Shown here: positions 8,454 to 17,288 of the stretch, in pieces
Position numbering within the stretch: the first letter of the stretch is position 1
Layout: each line of letters starts with the position of its first letter
From: an uncultured Verrucomicrobiales bacterium
Lineage (GTDB): Bacteria; Verrucomicrobiota; Verrucomicrobiia; Verrucomicrobiales; Akkermansiaceae
Length of the DNA stretch: 35,067 nucleotides
Direction of reading: 5' to 3'
Assembly (NCBI GenBank): GCA_937905985.1
Contig: CALCWC010000043.1
Location: 1 to 35,067 of the forward strand
Notes under the pieces: generated by a model
Database searches by the model: none
Told to the model about the DNA's origin: nothing
What the model saw: the letters and a program-made list of their open reading frames with translations, nothing else
Translations under genes and position numbers: made by a program

Positions 8454-10442
8454 ATGCAATTCCCGCCACAGGGACCCGCCCACGACTACGCCGCGGAGCT
8501 CAACGAGGAGCAGTTCCGCGCCGTCACCACCGCCGCGCGCCGCGCCCTGGTGATTGCCGGCGCGGGCAGCGGCAAGACCCGCACGCTCACCTACCGCGTG
8601 GCGTACCTGCTGGAACAGGGCGTGCCGCCGTGGCGCATCATGCTGCTCACCTTCACCAACAAGGCCGCGCGAGAGATGCTGACGCGCGTGGCTGACCTCA
8701 CCGGCACGGACGCGCATTCCCTCTGGGGCGGCACCTTCCACTCCATCGCCTTCCGCATCCTGCGCCGCCACGCAGAGCGCTTGGGCTACCTGCCCGGCTT
8801 CACCATCTTCGATTCCGACGACCAGAAGGCACTCATGAAAAACCTGGTCAAGCAGCACGCCGGGAGCATGAAGAAGAGCGACCGCTTCCCCAAGGCGGAA
8901 ATCCTGCTCGGCCTCTACAGCCTGGCCGTCAACACCGCGGACGACTGGCGTCACGTCCTCCACACCCGCTACCAGGGCTACGACCGTTTCGAGAACACCT
9001 TCGCCGCCATCTTCGAGGACTACGCCAAACGCAAGCAGGCGCTCAACGCCATGGATTTCGACGACCTGCTCACCAACCTGCTGCGCCTGCTGCAGGAGTG
9101 TGAGGACGTTCGCGACGACCTGCAGGGCCGCTTCCAGCATGTGCTGGTGGACGAGTACCAGGACACCAACACCATCCAGGACCAGATAGTGGCGCTGCTG
9201 AGCGGCGGCGAGGATGCCTCTCTCATGGCCGTGGGGGACGATGCGCAGAGCATCTACTCCTGGCGCGGCGCGGATGTGCGCCACATCCTGCGCTTCCAGG
9301 ACACCTACCCCGACGCCGAGGTCTACCGCATCACCACCAACTACCGCAGCGTGCCCGCCATCCTGGACATCTCCAACGCCGCCATTGCGCTCAACGAGAA
9401 CCAGATTCCCAAGGAGCTGCGCGCCGCGCGGCCATCGGGAGCCATGAAGCCCGCCATCATCATGGCCCCGGACAACCACCGCGAGGCCGAGAGCGTGGCG
9501 CGCCGCATCGACGAACTGATGGGCGGCGGCATCCCCGGCAAGGACATTGCCGTGCTCTACCGCGCCCACTTCCACTCGCTGGATGTGCAGATGGAGCTCT
9601 CCCGCGCCCACATCCCCTTCCGCATCACCAGCGGCCTGAGATTCTTTGAGCAGGCTCACGTCAAGGACGTGGTGGCCTTCCTGCGCCTCCTCTCCAACCC
9701 GCGGGATGAAATCGCCTTCCGCCGCATCGTGGCAACCTTCCCCGGCGTGGGAGATGTCACCGCCGGCAAGATGTGGGCTGCCTGGCACGTTTGCGTGGAA
9801 CAGTGGATGACCGCGCACGACGGCGCCGCGCGCATCTCAGAGCCGCATTCCAAGGTGATGGAGAAGGCGGCCGTGCCGCCCAAGGTGCGCCCGTTCTGGC
9901 AGGGATTCCTCACGCTGATGGACTCCCTGCACCCGGACGACCACACGCTGCTGCCGCCGGAGCTGGTGCATGCCGTGCACCAGTACCTCACCCCCTACCT
10001 GCACGCCGCCTATGAAAACTACGAGGAGCGCGAGGAGGACATCGCACAGCTCGCCCGCACCGTCGGCGAGGAGGAGGACCTGGAGGCCTTCCTCTCCCAA
10101 ATCGCCCTGCTCAGCGAGGTGGACAAGGACGCCCCCGTGGACGATGACGACTGCGTAACCCTCAGCACCGTCCACCAGGCCAAGGGGCTTGAGTGGAAGG
10201 TGGTCTTCATCATCTTCCTGGCGGACGGCATGTTCCCGCACAGCCGCGTGCTGGAGAGCGGCGACGAGGATGCCGTGGAGGAGGAGACACGCCTCTTCTA
10301 CGTGGCCGTCACCCGCGCGCAGGACCAGCTCTACATGAGCTTTCCCCGCTTCAACGGCCGCAGCTACGACTCCATGCGCTGCGCCCCCTCCCGCTTCCTG
10401 GTGGCCCTTCCCCAAGAGCTTGTGGACCTCTGGCAAGACTAA
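8454..10442 (+). CDS. UvrD/PcrA-like ATP-dependent DNA helicase (662 aa)
   Basis: This is a superfamily 1A 3'-5' DNA helicase for repair or replication restart. The motifs are in order: Walker A GAGSGKT (36-42), motif II VDEYQDTN with Asp233/Glu234, motif III GDDAQSIYSWRGAD, motif V LSTVHQAKGLEWKVVFI and motif VI YVAVTRAQDQLYM. The length is slightly short for UvrD (about 720), mainly at the C-terminus, where the RNA-polymerase-binding Tudor-like domain of PcrA appears to be missing. The start codon lies three bases after the stop of the OmpA-like gene, so the two are co-transcribed despite unrelated roles. No Shine-Dalgarno is present; initiation is probably coupled to the upstream gene. Confidence 0.93.
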   Translation: MQFPPQGPAHDYAAELNEEQFRAVTTAARRALVIAGAGSGKTRTLTYRVAYLLEQGVPPWRIMLLTFTNKAAREMLTRVADLTGTDAHSLWGGTFHSIAFRILRRHAERLGYLPGFTIFDSDDQKALMKNLVKQHAGSMKKSDRFPKAEILLGLYSLAVNTADDWRHVLHTRYQGYDRFENTFAAIFEDYAKRKQALNAMDFDDLLTNLLRLLQECEDVRDDLQGRFQHVLVDEYQDTNTIQDQIVALLSGGEDASLMAVGDDAQSIYSWRGADVRHILRFQDTYPDAEVYRITTNYRSVPAILDISNAAIALNENQIPKELRAARPSGAMKPAIIMAPDNHREAESVARRIDELMGGGIPGKDIAVLYRAHFHSLDVQMELSRAHIPFRITSGLRFFEQAHVKDVVAFLRLLSNPRDEIAFRRIVATFPGVGDVTAGKMWAAWHVCVEQWMTAHDGAARISEPHSKVMEKAAVPPKVRPFWQGFLTLMDSLHPDDHTLLPPELVHAVHQYLTPYLHAAYENYEEREEDIAQLARTVGEEEDLEAFLSQIALLSEVDKDAPVDDDDCVTLSTVHQAKGLEWKVVFIIFLADGMFPHSRVLESGDEDAVEEETRLFYVAVTRAQDQLYMSFPRFNGRSYDSMRCAPSRFLVALPQELVDLWQD

Positions 10443-10460
10443 CACCCCCTTTTCAAAACT

Positions 10461-11042
10461 ATGAGCGATATCCAATGGAACAGCGTTCCCGTGAACGAAG
10501 ATGAAAAGCCAACCGTCAGCAGGGAGGACCTGCGTGAAATGGTGCGCGACCTCGACCCCGACGAGTATGATGACGACGTGCGAGCCTTTCTGGACGGCCT
10601 GATGGGCGACACGCCCGACGACGAGCTGAACAAGGCCGCCACCCTGCTGCTGCAGGACGAGGTGGACCTGCCGCCGAACATGGCCGCGCACGGCGTGGAG
10701 CCGGACATGCCGCTCATTGAGCTGCTGCTCTCTTGCGGCGCAGATGTGAACGCGCGCAACGCCTACGGCCAGCCGCCGCTGCACCTCGCCGCCCACTATG
10801 GGTATGAGGATATCGTCGACCGCCTGCTGGCCGCCGGTGCGGATCTTCGCACCAAGAACGCGCAAGGGCGTTTCGCCGCCCAAGTGGCCGCCACCCCCGC
10901 TCTCGCCGCCAAGCTGGAGCCTCCCCACAGGGAAGAGGACGATGCTCCCCTGCCCCCGGAAATCGAGGACGCCGACATCGAGCCCGACGACGGCGACGAC
11001 CACCATCACCACTGCGATTGCGGCCACCACCACGGCGAGTGA
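10461..11042 (+). CDS. ankyrin repeat protein with His/Cys-rich C-terminal tail (193 aa)
   Basis: The acidic N-terminal half is followed by about two clear ankyrin repeats: MPLIELLLSCGADVNARN, then GQPPLHLAAHYGYEDIVDRLLAAGADLRTKN. A very acidic stretch (EEDDAPLPPEIEDADIEPDD) leads into a tail with HHHHCDCGHHHGE. Such clusters bind Ni, Zn or Co in metal chaperones, so metal binding is plausible but not shown. There is no signal peptide. It is the last gene of the run that begins with the M23 peptidase, 18 bases after the helicase stop. The ATG follows CCCCCTTTTCAAAACT, without a Shine-Dalgarno. Confidence 0.82.
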   Translation: MSDIQWNSVPVNEDEKPTVSREDLREMVRDLDPDEYDDDVRAFLDGLMGDTPDDELNKAATLLLQDEVDLPPNMAAHGVEPDMPLIELLLSCGADVNARNAYGQPPLHLAAHYGYEDIVDRLLAAGADLRTKNAQGRFAAQVAATPALAAKLEPPHREEDDAPLPPEIEDADIEPDDGDDHHHHCDCGHHHGE

Positions 11043-11082
11043 CGGTCGGTTCCCCCGCTCCGCCCTTAAAAGCAAAAATGCC

Positions 11083-11110
11083 TTGCACCGGCCCGCGCGT
11101 GGTGTATACT
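11083..11110 (+). promoter_or_regulatory. promoter of the UDP-glucose pyrophosphorylase gene
   Basis: TTGCAC (11083-11088) and TATACT (11105-11110) are 16 bases apart. The ATG is at 11118, seven bases after the -10 box. A normal start point would coincide with the start codon, giving a leaderless mRNA. Confidence 0.7.
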
Positions 11111-11117
11111 GGGAGAC

Positions 11118-12452
11118 ATGAGCGAGGACTTTTCTGCCATTGAAGAGAAGATGCAGGGCGTGGGGCTCTCCCGCGCGGCAATCGACGCGTTCCGGCACAG
11201 CGTGCACGTGCTCACGTCCAACGAATCCATGCTGATAGCGGAGGACGAGATTGCGCCCGCGGAAGGTGTGGAGGACTGGGAGAATTTGGTGGCGCAAACC
11301 GCGCCCGCAGACGCCGCCATGCTCCAGCAGACCGTGGTGGTGAAACTCAACGGCGGGCTTGGCACCAGCATGGGGCTGCAGAAGGCCAAGAGCCTGCTGG
11401 AAATCAAGCCCGGCGTGACCTTCCTGGATCTCATCGTGCGGCAGGTGCAGAGCCTGCGGCGCCAAGCGGGCTGCCATGTGAACCTGCTGCTCATGGACTC
11501 CTTCTCCACGTCGGACGACACCATGGCGTACCTCTCCCGCTACGCAGAGGACGGCTTTGCGGACCGCGCCAACGTGGAAATGCTCCAGAACCGCGTGCCC
11601 AAGCTCACGGTGGACACCCTGCAGCCCGCGGCGTTCCCCGCCAACCCGGATTTGGAGTGGTGTCCGCCCGGCCACGGCGATATCTACCCCGCGCTGGTGG
11701 GCTCCGGCTGGCTGGACAAGCTGCTGGCAGCAGGCGTGAAGTACGCCTTCGTGTCCAACTCTGACAACCTGGGGGCGCAAATGGACACGCGCTTCCTGCG
11801 CTGGTTTGCGGAGAGCGGCGCACCCTTCGTGATGGAGGTGACGCGCCGCACGGAGGCCGACAAGAAGGGAGGCCACCTGGCCACCCGCAAGGCAGACGGT
11901 CAGCCCATCCTGCGGGAGGTGGCGCAATGCCCCGCCAACGATGTGCCCGAGTTCCAGAACATCGACAAGCACCGCTTCTTCAACACCAACAACCTCTGGA
12001 TACGTCTGGACGCCCTCAAGGACTATTTGGACGCCCACGGCGGCGTGATGCCCCTGCCCGTCATCCGCAACGTGAAGACCGTGGACCCGCGCGATGCCGC
12101 CACCCCCAAGGTGTACCAGCTTGAAACCGCCATGGGCGCGGCCATCCAGTGCTTCGCCGGAGCCCGCGCCGTGTGCGTGCCGCGCTCCCGCTTCTTCCCG
12201 GTGAAAACGTGTTCCGACCTGCTGCTGCTGCGCTCGGATGCGGTGGTCATCAATGACGATGGCCGCATGACGCTTGCGCCGGAATGCGGAGGCGTGGCTC
12301 CCGTGGTGCTGCTGGATTCCAAGCTGTACATGCTGGTTGATTCCCTGGATGCGCTGGGTGTGCCCTCCCTCAAGAACGTCAGGCGCCTGGCGGTCACCAA
12401 GGCGCACCATTTCGCCGATGGCGAGCCCCTGCAGGGAGATGTGGAAATTTAA
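11118..12452 (+). CDS. UTP-glucose-1-phosphate uridylyltransferase, eukaryote-type (444 aa)
   Basis: This makes UDP-glucose from UTP and glucose-1-phosphate. It belongs to the UDPGP family typical of eukaryotes, not the GalU family of most bacteria. The nucleotide-binding signature is VVVKLNGGLGTSMGLQKAKS. Further landmarks are the substrate region SDNLGAQMD and the C-terminal KTCSDLLLLRSD segment, which carries the conserved Lys. A C-terminal beta-helix-like part (VLLDSKLYMLVDSLDALGVPSLKN) completes the family length. It stands alone with its own promoter. UDP-glucose would feed glycan and cell-envelope synthesis. GGGAGAC precedes the ATG and looks like a Shine-Dalgarno, but it would lie before the predicted transcript start. 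Confidence 0.92.
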   Translation: MSEDFSAIEEKMQGVGLSRAAIDAFRHSVHVLTSNESMLIAEDEIAPAEGVEDWENLVAQTAPADAAMLQQTVVVKLNGGLGTSMGLQKAKSLLEIKPGVTFLDLIVRQVQSLRRQAGCHVNLLLMDSFSTSDDTMAYLSRYAEDGFADRANVEMLQNRVPKLTVDTLQPAAFPANPDLEWCPPGHGDIYPALVGSGWLDKLLAAGVKYAFVSNSDNLGAQMDTRFLRWFAESGAPFVMEVTRRTEADKKGGHLATRKADGQPILREVAQCPANDVPEFQNIDKHRFFNTNNLWIRLDALKDYLDAHGGVMPLPVIRNVKTVDPRDAATPKVYQLETAMGAAIQCFAGARAVCVPRSRFFPVKTCSDLLLLRSDAVVINDDGRMTLAPECGGVAPVVLLDSKLYMLVDSLDALGVPSLKNVRRLAVTKAHHFADGEPLQGDVEI

Positions 12453-12497
12453 GGGCCTCTGGCACCCGCCCAAGCCTCTCCATGCGGAACAGCGACC

Positions 12498-12526
12498 TTG
12501 ACGAAAGGCCGCCGACGGGGTACAAT
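12498..12526 (+). promoter_or_regulatory. promoter of the GTPase/GAP1-N operon
   Basis: TTGACG (12498-12503) and TACAAT (12521-12526) are 17 bases apart. The start would be near 12533, between the UDP-glucose pyrophosphorylase stop and the first gene of the operon. Confidence 0.75.
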
Positions 12527-12552
12527 GCGCGCGGGCGCGTGTGCCTGCGAAC

Positions 12553-14292
12553 ATGAACAACCAACTCTACATTTACGATTGCCTGTCGGCCAAGCTCTGG
12601 TCGTCGGACGGCGTGTTCATGACCATCGGCTCGGGTAAGAAAAACACCTTCCGCCTGCCGATGCGGGGGGAAAACGGGGGCTCGTTCACGCAAAGGAACG
12701 GCGCGTGCCGCTTCTTCCCGCACGGGCATGTTGAAAAGTATTCGCTCAACGGGGTGAGCATGAACACGGACGTGGTGATACGGCCGGAAACCATGTACCT
12801 CTTTGTGCTGGATTGCGGGTGTTTCGTGTGCTGGTACGGAGATGCGGTGAACAAACCGGATTTCGACCAGTACGACCCGAACGTGTGGTTCCTGTACAAC
12901 ACGGAGAACCATGAGTGGTACGGGCCGTATGCGCTGGGCGATTTGCCGAATCTGGCGCCGGATTTTCCGCCGGATGTGCTGGTGACATTCCAGGGGCTGG
13001 AGAACTGCGCGTTCTACCTGAAGGACATGCTGGCGGTGGCGGTGTTTGCGTCCCGCCTGGAGAAGCGCAAGGCGAACGAATCCGCTGCCGGTGGGGCGCG
13101 CGAGCTGCTGTGTCCCATCTGCTGGGAGAAGTTCCGCGAGGGGCAGGAGCTGGCCATCGCCGTGCACCCGGACCTCTGCGGCGACAACATACTGGGAGCG
13201 GACGCCATGCTGCGCTTCAAGCCCACGGAACGCAACTGGCAGGGCTTGCCCATCGATGCCAAGGGCTCCGCGTGCTCACATTACGCATGCCCGCACTGCC
13301 ACCGCAAGCTACCGCCGTTCTTCACCGCCACGCAGCAGCACATGATTTCCCTGGTGGGCGTGCCGGCCGCCGGCAAATCCTACTTTCTAGCGGCACTGGT
13401 GCGCGAGCTGGAGCTGGAGTTCCCGCGTGATTTCGGCATGCCGTTCCGCGATGCGGATCCCGTGGCCAACGAGCCGCTCAACGACATGCGCATGCGGCTC
13501 TTCTCCGCCAAGACCCCGCAGGAGGCCTACATCGGCAAGACCCAGCTGCAGGGCCGCCTCTACCACAAGGTGTGGCGCCACGGCGTGTGGGCCAACATGC
13601 CCCGCCCGTTCATCTACAACCTCAACAAGGGCGACGAAACGCACTCCATTGTGCTGTACGACAACGCGGGCGAGGATTTCCAGCCCGGGCAGGGCGGCGA
13701 GCTGAATCCCGGCAGCCACCACATGGATGTGTCGGACGCCATCCTGTTCCTGTTCGACCCCACAGCCAACCCCGGCTTCCGCAAACTGCTGGCGGGCAAC
13801 AAGGACCCGCAACTGCAGCGCAACCTGTACCCCCCGGGGCGGCAGGCGCTCCTGCTGGCGGAATCGGAGATGCGCATGCGCACCCAGCTGAACGTGGCAC
13901 CCGGCAACAAGCTGGACGTGCCGCTGGCCATCATCATCGGCAAGTGCGACACGTGGATGCACCTGCTGGGACCGGAGCCGCTTCTGCCCGCCACCCGCAA
14001 CGGCATGTTCATGCCGGAGCTCATCCAAGCCAACTCTGCGCGCCTGCGCCAGTTCCTCTTCGCCATCGCCCCGCACATCTGCACCAACGCGGAGGCCATC
14101 TCCTCCAACGTGCGCTACTTCGCGGCGTCGTCCTTCGGCGAGTCTCCCATCGAATTCGCCGACGAGGCCAGCGGCTCCATGCTCATCGGCCCCGCATCCG
14201 GGCGAGTGCATCCGTTCCGCGTGACGGACGCCGCGCTGTGGGCACTGAGCTGCGCCGCGCCATCCCTGCTGCCCAGCGCACAAACCACCTGA
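12553..14292 (+). CDS. FHA-like/GYF-like/zinc/P-loop GTPase multidomain protein (579 aa)
   Basis: Four regions can be read. Residues 1-90 resemble a divergent FHA domain (FMTIGSGKKNTFRL, then SLNGVSM). Residues about 105-160 (WFLYNTENHEWYGPYALGDL) look like a GYF_2-type domain. Residues about 182-256 hold a zinc-binding region with CPIC, then CPHCH. The rest is a TRAFAC-like GTPase: P-loop GVPAAGKS (269-276), Walker B DNAG (370-373), and GKCD (463-466) in the place of NKxD. This order resembles GTPases of the DO-GTPase type predicted in conflict systems with GAP1 proteins, and the next gene is GAP1-N-like. ATG 12553 is chosen over GTG 12541 because it fits the local ATG habit; the GTG remains possible. 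Confidence 0.75.
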   Translation: MNNQLYIYDCLSAKLWSSDGVFMTIGSGKKNTFRLPMRGENGGSFTQRNGACRFFPHGHVEKYSLNGVSMNTDVVIRPETMYLFVLDCGCFVCWYGDAVNKPDFDQYDPNVWFLYNTENHEWYGPYALGDLPNLAPDFPPDVLVTFQGLENCAFYLKDMLAVAVFASRLEKRKANESAAGGARELLCPICWEKFREGQELAIAVHPDLCGDNILGADAMLRFKPTERNWQGLPIDAKGSACSHYACPHCHRKLPPFFTATQQHMISLVGVPAAGKSYFLAALVRELELEFPRDFGMPFRDADPVANEPLNDMRMRLFSAKTPQEAYIGKTQLQGRLYHKVWRHGVWANMPRPFIYNLNKGDETHSIVLYDNAGEDFQPGQGGELNPGSHHMDVSDAILFLFDPTANPGFRKLLAGNKDPQLQRNLYPPGRQALLLAESEMRMRTQLNVAPGNKLDVPLAIIIGKCDTWMHLLGPEPLLPATRNGMFMPELIQANSARLRQFLFAIAPHICTNAEAISSNVRYFAASSFGESPIEFADEASGSMLIGPASGRVHPFRVTDAALWALSCAAPSLLPSAQTT

Positions 14293-14312
14293 TACTTTTT
14301 CCAACCGCCACC

Positions 14313-15113
14313 ATGCCGCAACAGCTTATCCACACCAGCGCAAGCCACCTGCTGGACCGCAACGGCTCAGGCTACGGCACGGTGGCGCGCAGCGAGGAGA
14401 TGACGCGAATCCTGCGCGACAAGCTGACCGCGCTGAGCGGGTACCGCGAGGTGGCATGCCGGGAGCTGCGCGGGGCGCAGTACGCGTACCGCGTGCTGGA
14501 AGACCACGGCGCCGCCCACCACGTGCTCACCCGCGTGCAAGCATGCGGGGCGGACTACTCCGGCCGCGCGTGCCACATTGCACACCACCTCATTCTCACC
14601 GCCGGGGAAGCGGAGGCCATGCGGCGGCACCCTGCGCGCCCCACGCCCGCCGGCATCATGCTGGCCATGGAGCAGCGCGGGCTATGGCGTTGCTGCTGGG
14701 ACGGCGAGCCGAGCTTCTTAACGGGGGTCCCGGTGTTCTGTGCAGACGACATGCCGGATGCCGCCGCCCAGCCCACGTGGAAGCGCATGACCGGCCACAA
14801 GGGCAACGCGCGCGCGTTCAGCCTGCCACCGTATGAAGGCGACTGCGTGCTGCTGGTGCCCCCCGGAACGGAGGGCGCAGACATCCTGCGCCTGCTGCAC
14901 GAGGGAGACTGGCTCACATGCCGGCGCGGCTGGGGGCACACCTTCACCACGGCGGCAGAGGACACGGACTCCTTTGCCGACACGCAGCGCATGGCGTGCA
15001 CGGCCGCGGCGCAGGGCATCGTCAAGCGCGCGCGCCAGGCGGGGCACCCCATCCTGGACATCACGGAAAACCTGGAGCTGCCGGAAGCTCCCCTCCCCCA
15101 GGAAGAGCCATGA
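14313..15113 (+). CDS. GAP1-N-like (GTPase-associated) protein (266 aa)
   Basis: The N-terminus (LIHTSASHLLDRNGSGYGTV, then ARSEEM) matches the pattern of GAP1-N domains. These begin with a strand, a Thr-Ser-Ala motif, a Gly-rich turn and an ARS/ART motif. A later segment, ADYSGRACHIAHHLIL, fits the 'D-x-GR ... HH' hallmark of the same family. GAP1 proteins are predicted partners or regulators of dedicated GTPases; the biochemical role has not been established to my knowledge. This one is short and seems to lack the extra middle and C-terminal domains of larger GAP1 proteins. It starts 20 bases after the GTPase stop and overlaps the next gene by ATGA, so the three genes are tightly coupled. 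No signal or membrane segment is visible. Confidence 0.65.
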   Translation: MPQQLIHTSASHLLDRNGSGYGTVARSEEMTRILRDKLTALSGYREVACRELRGAQYAYRVLEDHGAAHHVLTRVQACGADYSGRACHIAHHLILTAGEAEAMRRHPARPTPAGIMLAMEQRGLWRCCWDGEPSFLTGVPVFCADDMPDAAAQPTWKRMTGHKGNARAFSLPPYEGDCVLLVPPGTEGADILRLLHEGDWLTCRRGWGHTFTTAAEDTDSFADTQRMACTAAAQGIVKRARQAGHPILDITENLELPEAPLPQEEP

Positions 15114-17281
15114 GCAGGAGACGCCCAGACCCCGCCATGCACGCCCTGCGGCAGCACATAGCCGCCGGGGACATGGAGGCCGCGCGCGGCGTGCTCGTGG
15201 AGATGCTGCAAAAGAACCCCGGCAACCAGCGGGCCCGCGCCGAGCTGGAGAGGCTGGACGCCGGACTGCCGCTGCACAGCGTGGAACGCAGCCGCGAGCG
15301 CGCGAGCGCCAAGGGCGAGCAGAACCAAGAGCGCCTGGCCGCCATGCTGCAGGAGTTTACCAAGGACCCGCAGATATTCTCACAGTGGGACGACCTCCAA
15401 CTGCGCCGCGCCAAGAAGGAACTCGCGCGCCGCATGAAGTATGCGGGCCGCTCGCTGGAAAGCGCGGACCGCAGGGTGGCCACACAATACCGGCAGGCTC
15501 TCTCCCGCGAGCGCGCGCGCCGGGCCAAGCCCATGCGCCGCGTGCTGACCCTTGCCGCATCCATCGCGGGCAGCGTGGCGCTGGTCATTGTCATCGGCAT
15601 GCTGATGGCCAACCACGCGGAGCGCGCCGCCGTGCGCCTGAACGAATGCCTGCGCAACGGCGACTCCGCGGAGCTTGCCACTTGCCTGAAGGCGTGTGAT
15701 ACACAGATGAACCGCCAGTTCTGCAAGCGCCTTCCCATGCTCATCACCGCCGCGCAGGCGCGTCTGAAGCGCGAGCAGGCGGACATCGACGACCTCACCG
15801 CGCTCTTCCGGAAAATCGAGAAGGGGGAAAGCTCCATCACCAAGCTGGGGCCCATCCGCCGCATGGAAATCGAGCACACGCTCACCACACTGCCCAAGGC
15901 CGCGCAACACCTCACCGACACTTGGAACAAATACTGCCGGGAGGAACAGGAGCAGCTCGCCTCCCAGCGTCTGCAATACGTGCAAAAGCTGGCGCGCCCC
16001 CTGCCCCCCATGGTGACACCGAGCGTCAACCTGCAGGAGGACGCGCTGAAGCTGGAGGAACTGCGCGCGGATCTGCAGGAGCGCTGCCTCATCTTCGCGG
16101 ACGCACACTCCTCCCAACAGCTCGACGAGGAACTCATCCGCCCCGCGCAGGACGCACTCAAGCAGGTGAACGCCCTGCTGCAGGAGAACAGGCATTTGCA
16201 GGACGACCTCTCCAAGCTGGCCACTGCGCGGGACTATGACAGCTACCGCAAGCGCCTGCAGGCCATCACCCCCAAGCTGTACACCGTGCTCACGCCAGCG
16301 CTGGAAACCGCCAAGGCCCTGCCGGACCACAGCACCGTGCTGTGGGAGGTGCGCTCGCGCGGGCGGGACATCCCGCAAACGCAGCTGCAAGCCGCACGCC
16401 AGACGCTTGTCCTGGGCGGCCCCTCCATCACGCCGGAAGCCCCGGCATCCGCAGAGGAGACGCGGATTGCAGAGGAGCTGCTGGGTGCGCCCGCCCTGCG
16501 CACGCCGCTGTATGCCGTCACCAACGAGACGGGCGAGGTGAACTACACCGAGCAGGAACCCACGGTAAAGGACGGCAAGGTGCATTTCAAGCGCACCCTG
16601 CTGGATCCCGCCAAGCCCACCGGCTCCGGCGACAACGTGGAGTGGCCCAACCCGCACTGGGTGAAGATGCACCGCATCGATCCCTCACCGCTGGCGCAAC
16701 AACTGAACACGGACGACCGCGCAGCGTTCCTGGGTGCCCTGCACTACGGGCGGGCGCTGGAGGGAGTGCTGCGGAGCCGCGCACCGGAATGCCCGGCGCT
16801 GGCACGCGCGTTTGTGTACGATTGCCTAGTGCGGATGATGCACGCGCGGGAGGAGAGGATGCTCACCGGGCTGCCGTACTCCCCCTCCCTGCAGGAAGAC
16901 ATACGCGGTTTCGAGGCCGTGAAGGCGCGCTGCGGCGTGGAGCTCACGGGCGACTGCTGGCTGCGGCAATCAGCGGCGCACACACGCGCGGAGCGCGAGT
17001 TTGCGGAATGGTTTGCCGCGCACAACACGGCATCCTACTCAGCAGAAATGGCGGAGAACTTTGCCAGTTTCATGGCGGTACGCCCGCGGTTCTGCGGATT
17101 CGTAACGCCCAACGGCCACACGCGGCTGAGCCGCAAACCGAAACCGGGAGAGCTGATTTGGTACATGACGGCGGACGGCATATCCACCACACGCAACGGA
17201 GAGGACCTGGAGGACGCCGCTCCCTTCTCCCCCCTCTTTGTTGCGGAGAAAGCCGCCGCAGAGCAAAAGCAACAAAAGTAG
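15110..17281 (+). CDS. single-pass membrane protein with helical domains, third gene of the GTPase operon (723 aa)
   Basis: I do not recognise a named family. The N-terminal 50 residues form a TPR-like helix pair (MHALRQHIAAGDMEAARGVL, then LQKNPGNQRARAEL). A charged stretch follows, and one membrane helix lies at about residues 144-167 (VLTLAASIAGSVALVIVIGM) after the basic RARRAKPMRR, so the N-terminus should be cytoplasmic. Just after it lie four closely spaced Cys residues (ECLRNGDSAELATCLKACD, then QFCK). The next 300 residues are helical and Gln/Leu/Glu-rich, coiled-coil-like. The C-terminal 200 residues look globular with several Trp. The ATGA overlap with the GAP1-N-like gene sets the start. 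It may carry GTPase-controlled signals across the membrane; that is inference. Confidence 0.8.
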   Translation: MSRRRPDPAMHALRQHIAAGDMEAARGVLVEMLQKNPGNQRARAELERLDAGLPLHSVERSRERASAKGEQNQERLAAMLQEFTKDPQIFSQWDDLQLRRAKKELARRMKYAGRSLESADRRVATQYRQALSRERARRAKPMRRVLTLAASIAGSVALVIVIGMLMANHAERAAVRLNECLRNGDSAELATCLKACDTQMNRQFCKRLPMLITAAQARLKREQADIDDLTALFRKIEKGESSITKLGPIRRMEIEHTLTTLPKAAQHLTDTWNKYCREEQEQLASQRLQYVQKLARPLPPMVTPSVNLQEDALKLEELRADLQERCLIFADAHSSQQLDEELIRPAQDALKQVNALLQENRHLQDDLSKLATARDYDSYRKRLQAITPKLYTVLTPALETAKALPDHSTVLWEVRSRGRDIPQTQLQAARQTLVLGGPSITPEAPASAEETRIAEELLGAPALRTPLYAVTNETGEVNYTEQEPTVKDGKVHFKRTLLDPAKPTGSGDNVEWPNPHWVKMHRIDPSPLAQQLNTDDRAAFLGALHYGRALEGVLRSRAPECPALARAFVYDCLVRMMHAREERMLTGLPYSPSLQEDIRGFEAVKARCGVELTGDCWLRQSAAHTRAEREFAEWFAAHNTASYSAEMAENFASFMAVRPRFCGFVTPNGHTRLSRKPKPGELIWYMTADGISTTRNGEDLEDAAPFSPLFVAEKAAAEQKQQK

Positions 17282-17288
17282 CATTGCC

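Noticed and set aside
6447..9818. A 1123-codon open frame on the minus strand
   Set aside because: It lies antisense to the M23, OmpA-like and helicase genes, all of which have clear family motifs. The translation is low-complexity Gly/Val/His/Ala, typical of the reverse frame of GC-rich genes.
9837..12560. A 907-codon open frame on the minus strand
   Set aside because: Antisense to the helicase end, ankyrin gene and UDP-glucose pyrophosphorylase. No motifs; compositional shadow.
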